Positions 9,333-19,760 of a stretch of 64,000 nt of DNA are shown piece by piece. The DNA comes from Cymbomonas tetramitiformis (lineage: Eukaryota; Chlorophyta; Pyramimonadophyceae; Pyramimonadales; Pyramimonadaceae), in the NCBI GenBank assembly GCA_001247695.2, contig LGRX02003775.1, forward strand, positions 18,319 to 82,318, read 5' to 3'. A program made the translations under genes and the position numbers. The notes below the pieces were generated by a model. That model had not been told where the DNA came from, did not search any database, and saw only the letters and a list, made by a program, of their open reading frames with translations. Position 1 is the first letter of the stretch. Every line of letters starts with the position of its first letter.

Positions 9333-12300
9333 AGATGCCACTGAAACAAGTGGCCGGGTTGAGAGTATCTCAGAAGAAGTCCTTTCCAGTCTGACATTGC
9401 AGTTTCAGCAGATGGACAATCCCTCAGAACACATCGCACAGATGCAGTCTCAAACAGCACAGCTGAAATCACAGAAGAAGTTGTTGTTGTACAAAGGGAA
9501 AGTATATGGACAGAGTACTCACATTTTGGTAGATCCAGGAGCCACATCGTCTTTCATCGACAGACAGTTTGCTGCTCAGCTTGGTATAGCACCCACAGAT
9601 TCTTCATCATTTTCAGTGGGATTGGCTGGAGGAAGCCAACTACCATGCACATCCTATCTTCCCAAGGCTACATTTTCTCTGGGCAAGTATAAGGATGCGG
9701 AAGATTTCTACATCATTGACATGAAACCATTCACTGTCATTCTGGGTCAAGATTGGTTGGAGAGGAGGAATCCACACATTGACTTTCAGACCAAAAATCT
9801 GACGATCACTAGGAAGCATTCATCAGGCTCCAGTATTCGCACAGTATTGTCCAGAGTTGAGCAGACTCCAGACTCAGATGACCTTCCTGAAATGGAATTG
9901 GTCAGCGCCACCACCATGAGGAAGCACCTTCGTCGCATTCGATCCAGTGGTTCGGCTGAAGAAGCCGTAGCTTATCTCTTCTTTCTCTCAGAGGTCGACG
10001 GTGAACTGGTCTTTGCAGCATCAGACTCAGACACCACTATGGAAGACCCCGAGGTCACAGCAGCACGTGATCAAGTGAGAGAAGACTTTTCAGACATATT
10101 CCAGGAGGATCTTCCAGCTGGTCATAGGCCAGAACGGTTTGAAGGTGGTTATCATAGAATCAACATTGAACCTGGGCATAAGCCACCATCACAGCCAGTA
10201 CGTACCATTCCAGTACCCATGATGGAGGAGCTCAAACGGCAAATCATTAAATATGTCGAGTTGGGTATCCTTCGTCCATCATCATCGCCATATGGGTGCC
10301 CAATCATCTTCGCTCCTAAGCCAGGGGGAAAGTGGAGGATGTGTTGCGATTATCGTGCCCTTAACAATATCACCATAAAGGACACATATCCGTTGCCACC
10401 CCATGATACCCTCCTTGAACAGCTTAAGGGAGCACGCTGGTTCAGTAGATTTGATTTCAACCAGTTTTTCCACCAAATTCCCATTCGCCCAGACGACATT
10501 CATAAAACTGCTATTCGCACCAGATACGGTTCCTATGAGTGGACAGTCATGCCTTTCGGATTGACCAATGCTCCTGCAACAGCTCTACGTGTAGGAAATC
10601 GGGCATTCTTCGACTTCATCGATCGGTTCCTTGTCATTTTCATGGACGATACCATCGTATACAGTCCGGATTTTGACAGCCACGTGAGTCATGTCCGACA
10701 GTTTCTCCAGCGTTGCAGAGAACACCAGTTCTTCATCAGGCCTTCCAAGGTGGAGTTGTTCGTCAGATCTATAGACTTTATCGGACATCACATCTCTGAA
10801 GCAGGCCTATCCATCATCGAAGACAGAATCCGAGCAGTCATGGCAATTCAGCCTCCAGTGTCTTATGGTCCTACCGTTGGAAAGCAGCCTCTACGCCGTA
10901 TGGCTAAAGATGGCAAGTCATCCCTTCGGTCATTCTTGGGCATGGTCGGTCAATTCAGGAGATTCATACCAAAGTTCTCCAAAGTTGCCGAGCCGCTCAA
11001 TCGTCTCCTTAAAGATAATGCAGAGTTTGTCTGGGAATCTGAGCAGCAGCAGGCATTTGATAACCTCAAAAGTGCCATCTGTAACGCTCCAGTATTGCAG
11101 CTTCCAGATCAGAAACTGCCATCTATTATGGAGGTCGATGGATCAGGCACACACGTTGGTCAAGTGATACTCCAGGATCAAGGAAAAGGTATGAAGCCAT
11201 GTGGCTATCACAGCGTCACTCTATCCGATACACAGAGACGTTGGCCTATTCCTGAGATCGAGCTATTTGCCATTGTGGAAGGCTTCCGATTCTTTCGCCA
11301 CATCTTGTTGGGAGCTCCTGAGACCATAGTACGCTCAGATCATCAGCCACTGGTTTATTTCCAGACCAAATCCACAATGAGCCCCAAACAGGCACGGTGG
11401 TTGGATGAGCTCTCCGAGTACAACTTCCGTATAGAGCATATTGCTGGCGATAAGAATAAGGTCGCAGATGCACTCACTCGTATCTCTGCACTTTTTGAAC
11501 TCACTGATTGTCTTCAGCACATGGACATCAGCGAGGTCATGCCATCTGCAGATCCTACATTCATTGCTCTTATATCCTCTTCATCAGCTCATCAGCTACA
11601 CGACATCATTATATCCGAGTATGATCGTGACACATTTGCACAGACTATATTGGCTAAGCTGACATCATCGACTTCATCACAGGCAGTCAGCAGCTACAGC
11701 TTCGAGCTCATTCAGGGGTTGATCTATCGTAAGACCATATATGGCAGACAGCTGTACATTCCACCAACAGCTAAAGTCCCCACAGATGACGGTGAGATCA
11801 CACAACTTCGCCACATTCTTCTTCATGAGTGCCACTCAGCCACTATTTCTGGTCATGTAGGCAAAAATCGCATGCTTCATCTTCTGCGTAGCCGGTATTA
11901 TTGGCCAGGAATGACAACGGCAGCCATCAAGTACATTCGGGAGTGCCCCGTTTGTCAGCGCCAGAAAACGAGGCGACACAAGCCTTATGGTCAGGCACAT
12001 ATACGATATTCCGTGCCTAAGACAAAATGGCTAGATGTATCTCTTGATTGGATCACTGACCTGCCTATCACCACTAATGGGCACGACAGTATATTTGTGG
12101 TAATGTGCCAATTCTCTCATCGCTGTCATCTCATTCCCTTCAGCATGACCTGGACAGCTCAGCATACTGCTTCTATCTATATGCAGCATATCTTCAAGCT
12201 CCATGGTCTTCCGAGGAACATCATCTCAGATCGAGACCCCAGATTCACCTCTACATTCTGGCAGACACTGTGGAAATCTACTGGTACGAGATTGTCCATG

Positions 12301-12390
12301 ACGTCATCACACCATCCACAGTCGAATGCTGCCAATGAGAGAAGCCATGCCTTCATTGAGGACATCCTCAGGTACTTTTCAAATTGTTGA
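9307..12390 (+). CDS. pol: Ty3/gypsy pol: protease, RT, RNase H, integrase (C-terminally truncated)
   Basis: The open frame starts after a TAG at 9304. The protease motif reads VDPGATSSF at about 9529, that is Asp-Pro-Gly instead of Asp-Ser/Thr-Gly. The reverse transcriptase has the finger/palm pattern (KWRMCCDYRALNN, FDFNQFFHQIP) and catalytic FMDD at 10639-10650. RNase H follows (VDGSGTHVGQ near 11135), then an H2C2 zinc-binding region (about 11829-11960) and the integrase core with Asp (LDWITDLP), Asp (SDRDPRF) and Glu (NAANERS). The domain order RT-RNaseH-IN is Ty3/gypsy. The frame ends shortly after the catalytic Glu, so the integrase C-terminus and 3' LTR are missing. A GT at 12374 and an acceptor-like TTTATAG at 12420-12426 leave open splicing to the next ORF. 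Confidence 0.92.
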   Translation, partial: STLRVDQPEDATETSGRVESISEEVLSSLTLQFQQMDNPSEHIAQMQSQTAQLKSQKKLLLYKGKVYGQSTHILVDPGATSSFIDRQFAAQLGIAPTDSSSFSVGLAGGSQLPCTSYLPKATFSLGKYKDAEDFYIIDMKPFTVILGQDWLERRNPHIDFQTKNLTITRKHSSGSSIRTVLSRVEQTPDSDDLPEMELVSATTMRKHLRRIRSSGSAEEAVAYLFFLSEVDGELVFAASDSDTTMEDPEVTAARDQVREDFSDIFQEDLPAGHRPERFEGGYHRINIEPGHKPPSQPVRTIPVPMMEELKRQIIKYVELGILRPSSSPYGCPIIFAPKPGGKWRMCCDYRALNNITIKDTYPLPPHDTLLEQLKGARWFSRFDFNQFFHQIPIRPDDIHKTAIRTRYGSYEWTVMPFGLTNAPATALRVGNRAFFDFIDRFLVIFMDDTIVYSPDFDSHVSHVRQFLQRCREHQFFIRPSKVELFVRSIDFIGHHISEAGLSIIEDRIRAVMAIQPPVSYGPTVGKQPLRRMAKDGKSSLRSFLGMVGQFRRFIPKFSKVAEPLNRLLKDNAEFVWESEQQQAFDNLKSAICNAPVLQLPDQKLPSIMEVDGSGTHVGQVILQDQGKGMKPCGYHSVTLSDTQRRWPIPEIELFAIVEGFRFFRHILLGAPETIVRSDHQPLVYFQTKSTMSPKQARWLDELSEYNFRIEHIAGDKNKVADALTRISALFELTDCLQHMDISEVMPSADPTFIALISSSSAHQLHDIIISEYDRDTFAQTILAKLTSSTSSQAVSSYSFELIQGLIYRKTIYGRQLYIPPTAKVPTDDGEITQLRHILLHECHSATISGHVGKNRMLHLLRSRYYWPGMTTAAIKYIRECPVCQRQKTRRHKPYGQAHIRYSVPKTKWLDVSLDWITDLPITTNGHDSIFVVMCQFSHRCHLIPFSMTWTAQHTASIYMQHIFKLHGLPRNIISDRDPRFTSTFWQTLWKSTGTRLSMTSSHHPQSNAANERSHAFIEDILRYFSNC

Positions 12391-12425
12391 TTCATGATTC
12401 GATTTAACCATCCTCTGGTTTATAG

Positions 12426-13295
12426 GACGAGGAGCCCTTCACGTTCTCCGAGGACTTTGACGTGGGTCTCCGTCCACAGTACGCGGGATTAACGCCCACC
12501 CAACCCTCAGTCCTTGCTACCCGCGTGCACGAAGCACGCACCGCTCTCCGTGAGCTCAAGCAGGTGGCTGGTGGTGCTGAATCCGCCTCTCAGCACTTTC
12601 CAATGGTCCACTTCGGTTCGGCCACGCCCTCCGTGGCCGACGATGCCGTCGTGGAGCATGAGCCGGAAGTGGCGATCGAGACCGAGGGGGACGCGGTAAT
12701 TTACCCGAAGCAGTTTGTTGACGGTGGGCCGCCCTTCGAGAAAACTTTTATGGACAACATGTCTGTGCAATTGGGCTTCTTTGAGCCCGCCCCAGAGGTG
12801 TCAGCTAATTCTTTCAATCCCCTCCCTCCGTATATTTCTTCCACGCATGAATCCGCTAGCATGGCTGACACGGAGTCCGACGACGGGGACTTGCATGATG
12901 CCATCCCACCACCCGCTCCGCGGGTTGGTGGTGTACGGGCACCTTCAATCGGCACATTCCTCACGGCAGCAGCTATCCCTGCTCTGTTTATGTGTGTGAG
13001 CATCGCCTTGATCGACACCGTCACCGCCACTACTACACTTTGTGATGTGGAAATTGCTCCACGGTCGGTGGTGTACGGGTCTTATTCTGGTTATCAGAAT
13101 GGCACAGTGGACTACTTCGCTGACCCCGACCTTCTGGTCACTGGGCCGGCTGACTACGGCAACATCTTCAATCTGGACTCTGGTTTCCTGGACTCTGACT
13201 GCTTCGGCATCTACAGTCTGGACTTCCAATTTGAGAACTACAACGACTACAATCTATGCGAACTCTGCTCTGTGGACCACTTTCAAGGTGGCTAG
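12426..13295 (+). CDS. single-pass membrane protein in env-like position
   Basis: The frame is open from 12426; the first in-frame ATG is at 12603. The N-terminal two thirds is acidic and polar. It is followed by one strong hydrophobic segment (FLTAAAIPALFMCVSIALI) and a roughly 95-residue tail rich in Tyr, Asp and Asn with several Cys. This architecture (acidic domain, one membrane span, short Cys-containing tail) also occurs in the minus-strand ORF at 15682-16797, which sits directly upstream of an LTR. Here too the ORF is followed by LTR-like DNA. I infer an envelope-like or accessory ORF of a retroelement. No sequence family is recognised, and it could instead be an unrelated captured gene. 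Confidence 0.5.
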   Translation, partial: DEEPFTFSEDFDVGLRPQYAGLTPTQPSVLATRVHEARTALRELKQVAGGAESASQHFPMVHFGSATPSVADDAVVEHEPEVAIETEGDAVIYPKQFVDGGPPFEKTFMDNMSVQLGFFEPAPEVSANSFNPLPPYISSTHESASMADTESDDGDLHDAIPPPAPRVGGVRAPSIGTFLTAAAIPALFMCVSIALIDTVTATTTLCDVEIAPRSVVYGSYSGYQNGTVDYFADPDLLVTGPADYGNIFNLDSGFLDSDCFGIYSLDFQFENYNDYNLCELCSVDHFQGG

Positions 13296-13685
13296 AGTTG
13301 CTTTCAGAAGCCTAGTAGCACAACTAGATCAGTATCACGGGCACAGCATCCTTCAGTGTGTAGTGCTAGCTAGAGATTTGGGACCGCCCTGGCCAAGAGC
13401 ACAGGCCCCCACTAGCAATTTGTTTCCACCGCTTGAGATGGTGTGTTTTGTTTACCTTGACAATCGACCTGCTCCACCCTAACTCTTCCTCCGTAATAGT
13501 ACAGGGCGGTGTGCTGGATGTGACACCCCGTGTGTGTCACAGTTCTCTGTCTATACTAGTACTCGGTACAGTACGGCTGTCACAGGTTTAGTAGGGTTTC
13601 CGGCTTAAGCCGAGGTACACTCAATCTAACGGGACTTCTTATGTTATCTTAAGTGTAAGCATTCCGGTGTTTCACCACCTCAATA
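13296..13685 (+). other. LTR-like non-coding DNA downstream of the membrane ORF
   Basis: No ORF is supported. A hairpin-type repeat (TGTGACACCCCGTGTGTGTCACA, loop included, at about 13508-13530) resembles the one in the R-family LTRs, and TGTCACAGG recurs at 13578. This suggests a distantly related LTR. The right side is cut by the MITE at 13686. Confidence 0.35.
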
Positions 13686-14662
13686 TACTGTGGTTACACT
13701 ATTGATTTTATCCCCCCCCCCACACCATCAATAATTCTTTATTTTCAATAGTATTTTGAGTCGACGCCGAATTAATTATTTTTTGAAAAGGGGCCTATCG
13801 CACGACTATCGCACGCTGAAACTTATTTAATTTTCGAACTATTTCTTGTCGCTTATTTCTCACATATTCCACTTGAGACTTAATTAATAACCAACCTATT
13901 TATCTATTGATACACACCGCTCATACCACATAATATATATCATACCCTTGCATATCACTATGTTGCATTATACGCCCCCCCCCGGGCGTAAATTACGCGT
14001 AAATTACGTATTTCGGGCCTTGTGAGTTTTACGCGTAACACGTAACACGCCTTAGGAATCTCACCCAAATATAGGCTGAAATTCAACCTATATATGAGCT
14101 GAAATTCAGCCTATATATGAGGCTATATATGAGCTGAAATTCAGCCTATATATGAGGCTATATATGAGCTGAAATTCAGCCTAATCCGCGGATTTTGCAT
14201 ATCAAACATTCGTGCTCTGTGGCACTCATCTTTTTTGTTTCTCAGAAGCAGATCACACAACAGTTTCGAGTGTGAGTTTGAAAGAATGGTGCTGCCGGAT
14301 GCCGAGTGCGCCGTGCGTGAACCGATTGCGATAGAACACAACGTGGCCTCCTATCGTATGTACGTATGAGATATTATCTGTTTATCGTATGCACATTGTA
14401 TATATATCGGTCTGGACCAATAATTATCCCGCTATTTATTTGTCTTGTGACACATGTGTGCCCACCGCCTTATATATTTTCCCAACTATTTCTTGTCCCT
14501 ATTGCACAAACACAGGATCTCGAAATAATTAATTAATTGACTATTTCCTTGTTGGTCACTTGTTTGGGGTCAGAGATATTTATTTTCCATGAATTGTTTT
14601 CGGATTTCGATAATTTCGGTGAATAATTAATTATGGGTAAAATCAATAGTGTAACCACAGTA
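13686..14662. mobile_element. 977-bp MITE with TA target duplication
   Basis: The terminal inverted repeats read TACTGTGGTTACACTATTGA at 13686 and the reverse complement ending at 14662, continuing for about 26 bp. TA flanks both sides (13684-13685 and 14663-14664), as for Tc1/mariner-type elements. No ORF of note is present. The interior is AT-rich and holds a C-run and a block of short palindromic tandem repeats (about 14080-14182). Confidence 0.8.
14075..14182. repeat. palindromic tandem repeats inside the MITE
   Basis: Several units of GCTGAAATTCAGCCTATATA-type sequence are arranged in tandem. Each unit contains the palindrome GCTGAAATTCAGC, so the RNA or single strand would form repeated short hairpins. 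Confidence 0.8.
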
Positions 14663-14699
14663 TAGTCAGCGCTATATATCTCACACAATCACCGCAAGC

Positions 14700-15088
14700 T
14701 CCACCCGTCCTACGCCGATAGCAACCTCGTCCAGGACCTGTACGCCGTCCTTCGTGCATCCGCCTCTGCCTCCCCCCACGTCACGCCCCTCTATCTGGTG
14801 GTGCTCAGTGAGTTGGGCATGGGCCACCCTTTCACCTACGCCGCCCTCGCCCTTCGCCTCAGCAAGGTTTTCCGTGACGAATTCCCGCTGGCGCGCCTGT
14901 CCGAGCCGGTGTCTGGTGGTGGTGGCTCAGCGGCTGGTGGTGGTGCCCGAGGCGGTGGTGGCGGGTCTCCTGGGGGCTCCGTTTATTCCTTCGGCTCACG
15001 CCGTAGGGAGAAACCCGTCGGCGATTGGAAGCCCGTTAAGGGCGTCCGCTACCTCCAGTGGGAGGGCAAGGGAAAGCCTTGTATCACG
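14700..15088 (+). CDS. gag-like exon, left half (split by the R retroelement)
   Basis: Coding begins after an acceptor-like CACCGCAAG near 14700. It has a helical region (NLVQDLYAVLRAS, FTYAALALRLSKVFRDEFP), then a Gly-rich linker (about 14915-14980), then LQWEGKGKPCIT. The reading frame stops at the R retroelement LTR at 15089. It continues without a frame change at 62360 beyond the other LTR, once one copy of the 5-bp TCACG duplication is removed. The two halves together complete a C-x2-C-x9-H-x6-C zinc-knuckle-like pattern, so this exon may itself be a retroelement gag rather than a host gene. An ancestral role cannot be named. Confidence 0.55.
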
Positions 15089-15349
15089 TACTGGAATATC
15101 CCGGTTCAAGATATCAGACCGTCAGTGAACCAATATAGATAAACTCTCATAAGAAAAAAACCCTAAGCTAGATATACCCGGAACGGTCACGGAGTCGGAA
15201 CGGTCTCGGTCCTAGCTACCTGTGACACCTTGATGTGTCACAGCACGGGCTTACGGATCAGTCACAGGTCCAGTGTTGGCTACCTAGGAATCCGTCATAG
15301 GGGCCTGCACCGGGACTCCCAGTCAGGGCTGCCTATACAGATTTCAGCA
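15089..15349 (-). repeat. 3' LTR of R retroelement copy 2
   Basis: 261 bp. In minus orientation it runs from TGCTGAAATC to CCAGTA. It has the same length as its partner at 62094-62354 and contains the TGTGACACC/GTGTCACA hairpin. Its outer side abuts the TSD TCACG at 15084-15088. Confidence 0.88.
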
Positions 15350-15681
15350 CACCACCCCAGCACTGTGGGTGGTGACTGACAGGTAAGTCAGAGATGTTGA
15401 GATAAGTCAGGGCAGGAGCTAGGGTGACACACCTAACTGCTAATCCAACTGTGCTATTCTGATACACAAATTGGAACCCTCTAGCCGCCACAAGAGCAGA
15501 AACATACAGGCACGCAGGTCCTGCTAAACTACTGAAAAGCACTGTGTCAGCAAACCAGATTGAAGATTGTAGTTGTCAAAGTAGAAAGCATAAAACCAAA
15601 TTGAAGACCATGTTGAGGTCAAAGTACATCTCAGTACATATACACCACCAGAGTGGTGCACTGCCAGAGCCACAAGGAAAG

Positions 15682-16797
15682 CTACTCGGGGTCAACGTCC
15701 AGAGGAGCACCGTCACCATAATGCCCACGGTAGTAGCTTGCAGCACTGCTCTCCAGTGGGTCAGGCGGCCGGTGAACCACCGTCGCAAAACCCAGGGAGT
15801 GCAGTATTGCATCCAGAGTGACGGGGTCCAGCTCGGATATACCAGAGTAGATGCATAAATCCCCCCTGCACAGCACAGGCTGCGGTGCAGCCCGACCCGA
15901 TACCTGCACAGAGTCGATGCCATTGGCCGCCGTGTAGGCGGCAGCTCCCACACCCATGATCGAGATGAAAAGGACAAGGGAGAGAAGGTAATGAAACCCC
16001 CACGGGCCCGCGTGTGCGGGGAAGCCCCATGGCGGCTTGCCACAACCGTAGGTGCGGGATGCACCACCAGCAGACTGGGGCATGTAGGTCGCGGACTCCG
16101 ACGCATGATTTGCCGAAATGGCCGGAGCCCGCGGCTGCACGATGAAGCTGCCGTCGGCGAGGTCCTCGTAGTCGTCCGTGTCGTAACCCGTGAGATCAAC
16201 CTGCCCGATGGCGGCGTGGCTCACGGTCTGAACGAACCCAGCGAACTCACCGTCCGCGTCCGCTGTGGTGGTTACCCGCGCCGATCGCAGTGGCGCGGGT
16301 TTCACATCCTTTCCCTGCGAGACAGGCATAGCAGGGGCCGGCACGGCGGATGCCGATGCCGCCGCACCACCTGCCGGAACCTGCTCCTCCGGCGTGGTCC
16401 CCGCCGCGGCGGGTCCGCACACCAGAGCCGAAGCCTGCTGCTCGATGCCGTCAGGAGGCGGGAAAGATGCGTGTGTGAAGTGCACCTGGTGATTGGCCGC
16501 GGAGTGAACCTCCGCGGCAAGATCGTCGAGCCGTCGGAGAATGTTGTCCCCCACGGGCTCGTCGGGAACCGACTGCTGCTCCACCGAGAAGCCGTAAGCG
16601 GACACGTCGATGCCGCCCACCGCTCCCGCACAAAGCACCGCAGGCGGCCCATACGCGGCGGCCGCACGAGCAAAGGCCTCCGCGCGATCGTCCGCTGCCT
16701 GCTGGAAGAGCGCACACGTGGCATGCGCATGCACCCCCTCCGCGTCCTCCTCGTTGATAGGAATGGAGGTGGGCGGGTGTTGGCGCCCGCCCAACAA
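15682..16797 (-). CDS. env-like single-pass membrane ORF of R retroelement
   Basis: The open frame is about 371 codons on the minus strand, with no obvious ATG at the start. It has an Ala-rich polar N-terminal region (QQAADDRAEAFARAAAAYGP), a Pro/Ala linker, an acidic patch (GYDTDDYEDLADG), one hydrophobic segment (YLLSLVLFISIMGVGAAAY) and an approximately 80-residue C-terminal tail with two Cys. It ends about 330 bp before the 3' LTR, the position of envelope genes in retroviruses and of env-like ORFs in some plant LTR elements. The plus-strand ORF at 12426-13295 has the same plan. Function is inferred from position and the single membrane span only. Confidence 0.5.
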   Translation of the reverse strand: MLGGRQHPPTSIPINEEDAEGVHAHATCALFQQAADDRAEAFARAAAAYGPPAVLCAGAVGGIDVSAYGFSVEQQSVPDEPVGDNILRRLDDLAAEVHSAANHQVHFTHASFPPPDGIEQQASALVCGPAAAGTTPEEQVPAGGAAASASAVPAPAMPVSQGKDVKPAPLRSARVTTTADADGEFAGFVQTVSHAAIGQVDLTGYDTDDYEDLADGSFIVQPRAPAISANHASESATYMPQSAGGASRTYGCGKPPWGFPAHAGPWGFHYLLSLVLFISIMGVGAAAYTAANGIDSVQVSGRAAPQPVLCRGDLCIYSGISELDPVTLDAILHSLGFATVVHRPPDPLESSAASYYRGHYGDGAPLDVDPE

Positions 16798-16859
16798 CGA
16801 TGCGGAATCGCCGAAATGAGACTGGCCCCAGCCTCATTCCAGTCTCATTTTCAGGAACA

Positions 16860-17821
16860 CCGACTCCGACGACGACAGAAAAAACCTTCAAGATAGAGTT
16901 GCAACGTGCTCGTGACCAGTCCGAGATTGAGGTTGCCAACCTTGCCAAGGAAAACGAGCGCCTTCAGAAGGCTCTGGAGGAGTCGAAGTTGGAGGGTAAG
17001 AAGGCCTTGGAGGAGCAGGGGAAGCAAGCAAGGCTTCGGGAGCAGGTTTTGCGCAAAGACCAGGACGAGCGCAACAAGGAGGCCAAGGAGCTCCAAGCAG
17101 CGCTGTTGCAGAGGCAAGATGCCATTGAGAGCAAGCACCTGCAGCATCAGGTGCAGCTGACGGACAAACACGTCGTTGCTCAGCAGCAGCTCTCCGAGGC
17201 TTCCAACAAGACGATCGACACGGTCAAAAACGCCCTCAGCGAACAGTCACATAAAGCCATCCAGGATCTGAAGGATCAGATGGCCATCGAACGGGAAAGT
17301 CATAGGCACACCGAGAAGTACACCCAGGAGATCGCCATGCAGCTCATCTCGGTAAGGTTTCCTTCTTCTTTAGAATATAAAGTTTTGCATTGGTTTGTTT
17401 TTTCTATATATGCCCCTCGCAGTTCCGAAACCTGGCACACTACTGACCATCTCTAATGGGGCTTTTCGCAGGCTTTGATGCCCGGAGGCCAAGCTGGCCC
17501 TCTCCGAGGTCTTCAGGGCTCATCGCAGCAGCCGCTGCCCGTGGCGATGGACGCCCAAGGTACACCAGGAGTGCCTGAGGGACAGCCAAGGCTGGTACCT
17601 GACAGGCAAAGAGCGGCCGGGGTAGAGGCACAGAAGCTCGTCATTGCTTTGAAGGAGCAGAGCACAACCGCCGCCCTCGAGGCAAGCATCAGGTTGGAGG
17701 AGCTTAAAGCCCTTGCTTCCTTCCAGGGGGAGTCGGGCAGCACCGCCGACGCACTGTATGCACAGGCGGTGGTGCGGATGTACAGCACTCTTATCGGGGA
17801 AGTACCAGCGCCCATCTCTTA
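16860..17821 (+). pseudogene. captured two-exon coiled-coil gene fragment, antisense in the retroelement
   Basis: Exon 1 (to 17351) encodes a long charged heptad-rich helix (EIEVANLAKENERLQKALEE, KALEEQGKQARLREQVL). It ends at a donor CTCG|GTAAGG. An acceptor TTTTCGCAG at 17463-17471 opens exon 2 in phase 0 (ALMPGGQAGPLRGLQ..., ending at a stop at 17821), also helical near its end. The orientation is opposite to gag and the env-like ORF of the surrounding retroelement. The intron is retained, so it was not acquired by simple reverse transcription of a spliced sense mRNA. It may be a host gene fragment or part of another element. The 5' end is not defined. Confidence 0.5.
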
Positions 17822-18417
17822 GGCTAGCCTGCACTCAAACCCTGAGCAATGCTCGTGCATGTAAATAGTAATTGTGAATATGCTTCAATCCCACGTATTG
17901 TGGGGGGTGTTTTTTTGGTTCTTGACCATATTTGAAACTTGTGAACAGTAGGGATACTTTGCACTTTCATATTTCATCACGGTACCGTTCATGGCGTGAC
18001 TTGCACTCCCGCTTCAAACCCCAAGTCGTTTCAGCTGAACTGGCTAAAAATGAGCCATCCCGCAGCTGTGGAGCACTGCCCTATGAAGTTTTTTTATATC
18101 TCTTGTTTTGAACATTCTTAATTAAGACAAGTTTGAGCCTACAACACCGTTATCCCGTGTTATAGTCAATTTTCACTTATTTTCAGTGTGTCGCGGCTTC
18201 ACGTGACACAAAAATACCCCCCAAAACATTCTAAGCTAGGAGTATGCATGGTCTTTTCATAAATTTTCAACTTACCTTGTTATTATATCATATTTTCAAC
18301 TTTAAAATATGTGAGTATCGCAATAATCTTGTCTTTTAAACAAATTTCAGATATCCCAACTTTTCAGCCATCGTGGAGTGTTTTTGGCTATTTTTTCGGC
18401 TGTAAAATCAAAATTTC
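17822..18417. other. AT-rich non-coding DNA between captured fragment and gag
   Basis: No ORF or motif is recognised. In an autonomous retroelement this interval would hold pol; nothing of pol is seen. Confidence 0.5.
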
Positions 18418-19720
18418 TTAACAAAGTTCGTTTTTAATCATGGATACCACATCTATATGGCCCCTGGAACCAAAATTTCGCAAAAAAATACCCTGTCTCA
18501 TTTGAGTCTCATTTGCCGGTTCCAGTAGTCTCATTTCTGCGATTCCATCGTTCAACGGGCAGTCGCGGTAGAAGTGGTAGCTCTCACCCTTGCCCGCCTT
18601 CTTGCACCTACCGCAGAACGGCTTCGTTCGCTGGTCGTCCCTGTCGAATCCCACGGGCGGCACCTTGTGCTGCCCCATACGGTAGCCCTTCGGCTGCTGC
18701 GCACGCTGCTGCTGCTGCTGCCGTTGCTGCACCCGCTGTTGCCGCACCACCGGAGCGCCCTCCCCGTGCTGCCGCTGTACCAACTCCTTCAGCTCCGTGA
18801 TCTTCACGAGGAGGGCGTCGTACTCGCCGCTGGAGAGGTGCGCGGAGATGCCGTCCGCGCCAGAAGCCGCCTTCCCCGTGTCAGTCTGAGCCCAAGCTTG
18901 GTAGATTTCTACCACCATGGAGCGGAGCGAGGCCAACGGGACATGAGCCAAGTCAGCAGCCATGGGGTAGCGCACCTTAACCGCAGCGTAGAACGCCGGG
19001 TCAAGCCTGGTGTACAGGCTCAGCTTACGTGTAGCCTCCGTAGGTGTCCAGTCGGAGGCCCTGTTGTCCCGCACCAAACGTTGCTCCCGCGCCAAGATCG
19101 GCTGCGGGTCTACGTTTGCGGGGTAACGCAAGGCCGCATGCATGCTCCTCCTGCTGCGACTCCCGTAGCGCCACCGGTACGCAGCCCTTGATGGTGTCGA
19201 CCAAAGCTCGCCGGCCATCTCGGTCAGACGAAGCATCCGTACCGGTAAGCCAGACATATGCGTTGCTGTGCTTCTCCACCACGAGAGCCAGCACGTCGTA
19301 CAGAAGGCCATTCACCCGGCTCACAACCGGGATAAGGGGGTCGTCGAGATCAAAGGACTTCAGCTCCAGCCCAGCTGACTCGAACTCCGTACGTAGCTGC
19401 ACCACCAGGTCGGACAGAAGGCCAACGTCGTCCGTACCGCGGAAATGGCGTTTCTTGTCACCAAGAAGAACGTCCTCGCGGACGCTCTTGGCCCAGGCAC
19501 GATGCAGACGCGCCTTGTAGATCTCGTCGGTCAGCTTCGCCTGCTCCTGCAAGTAACGCCTGATGGCCACGTCGGCGTCCTCATTCGAAGCAGGGTTGGG
19601 GGTCGGAACAGTCGGTGTCCGCACCGTCGGGCTGTTCCGAACCCCGTCGATAAGCCTCAGCGAGGCATCAATGTCGCTGTCCCTCGTGAGGGATTTCTTT
19701 GCTCTGGTGGTAACACCCAT
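18418..19720 (-). pseudogene. gag of R retroelement copy 2, frameshifted by a 4-bp duplication
   Basis: The minus-strand frame starts at 19720 (MGVTTRAKKSLTRDSDIDAS) and is collinear with the gag at 1-1046. At 19136-19145 the sequence reads GCATGCATGC where the other copy has GCATGC (around 468-473). This 4-bp tandem duplication shifts the frame, and the rest is read in the frame ending near 18418. The C-terminal part has a Gln-rich stretch and an expanded zinc-knuckle-like motif, C-x2-C-x9-H-x4-C (CGRCKKAGKGESYHFYRDC). Roles in capsid formation are inferred from gag-like layout. The gene is broken here. Confidence 0.7.
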
Positions 19721-19760
19721 AATTCTGAAAGCCTGATGGGAGGTGGTACGCTGGGGCGCG

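Noticed and set aside
15991..16896. 301-aa plus-strand ORF
   Set aside because: It lies antisense to the env-like ORF, whose frame has a membrane span and a sensible position. The plus frame is Arg/Gly-rich, as expected for an antisense shadow of GC-rich coding DNA.
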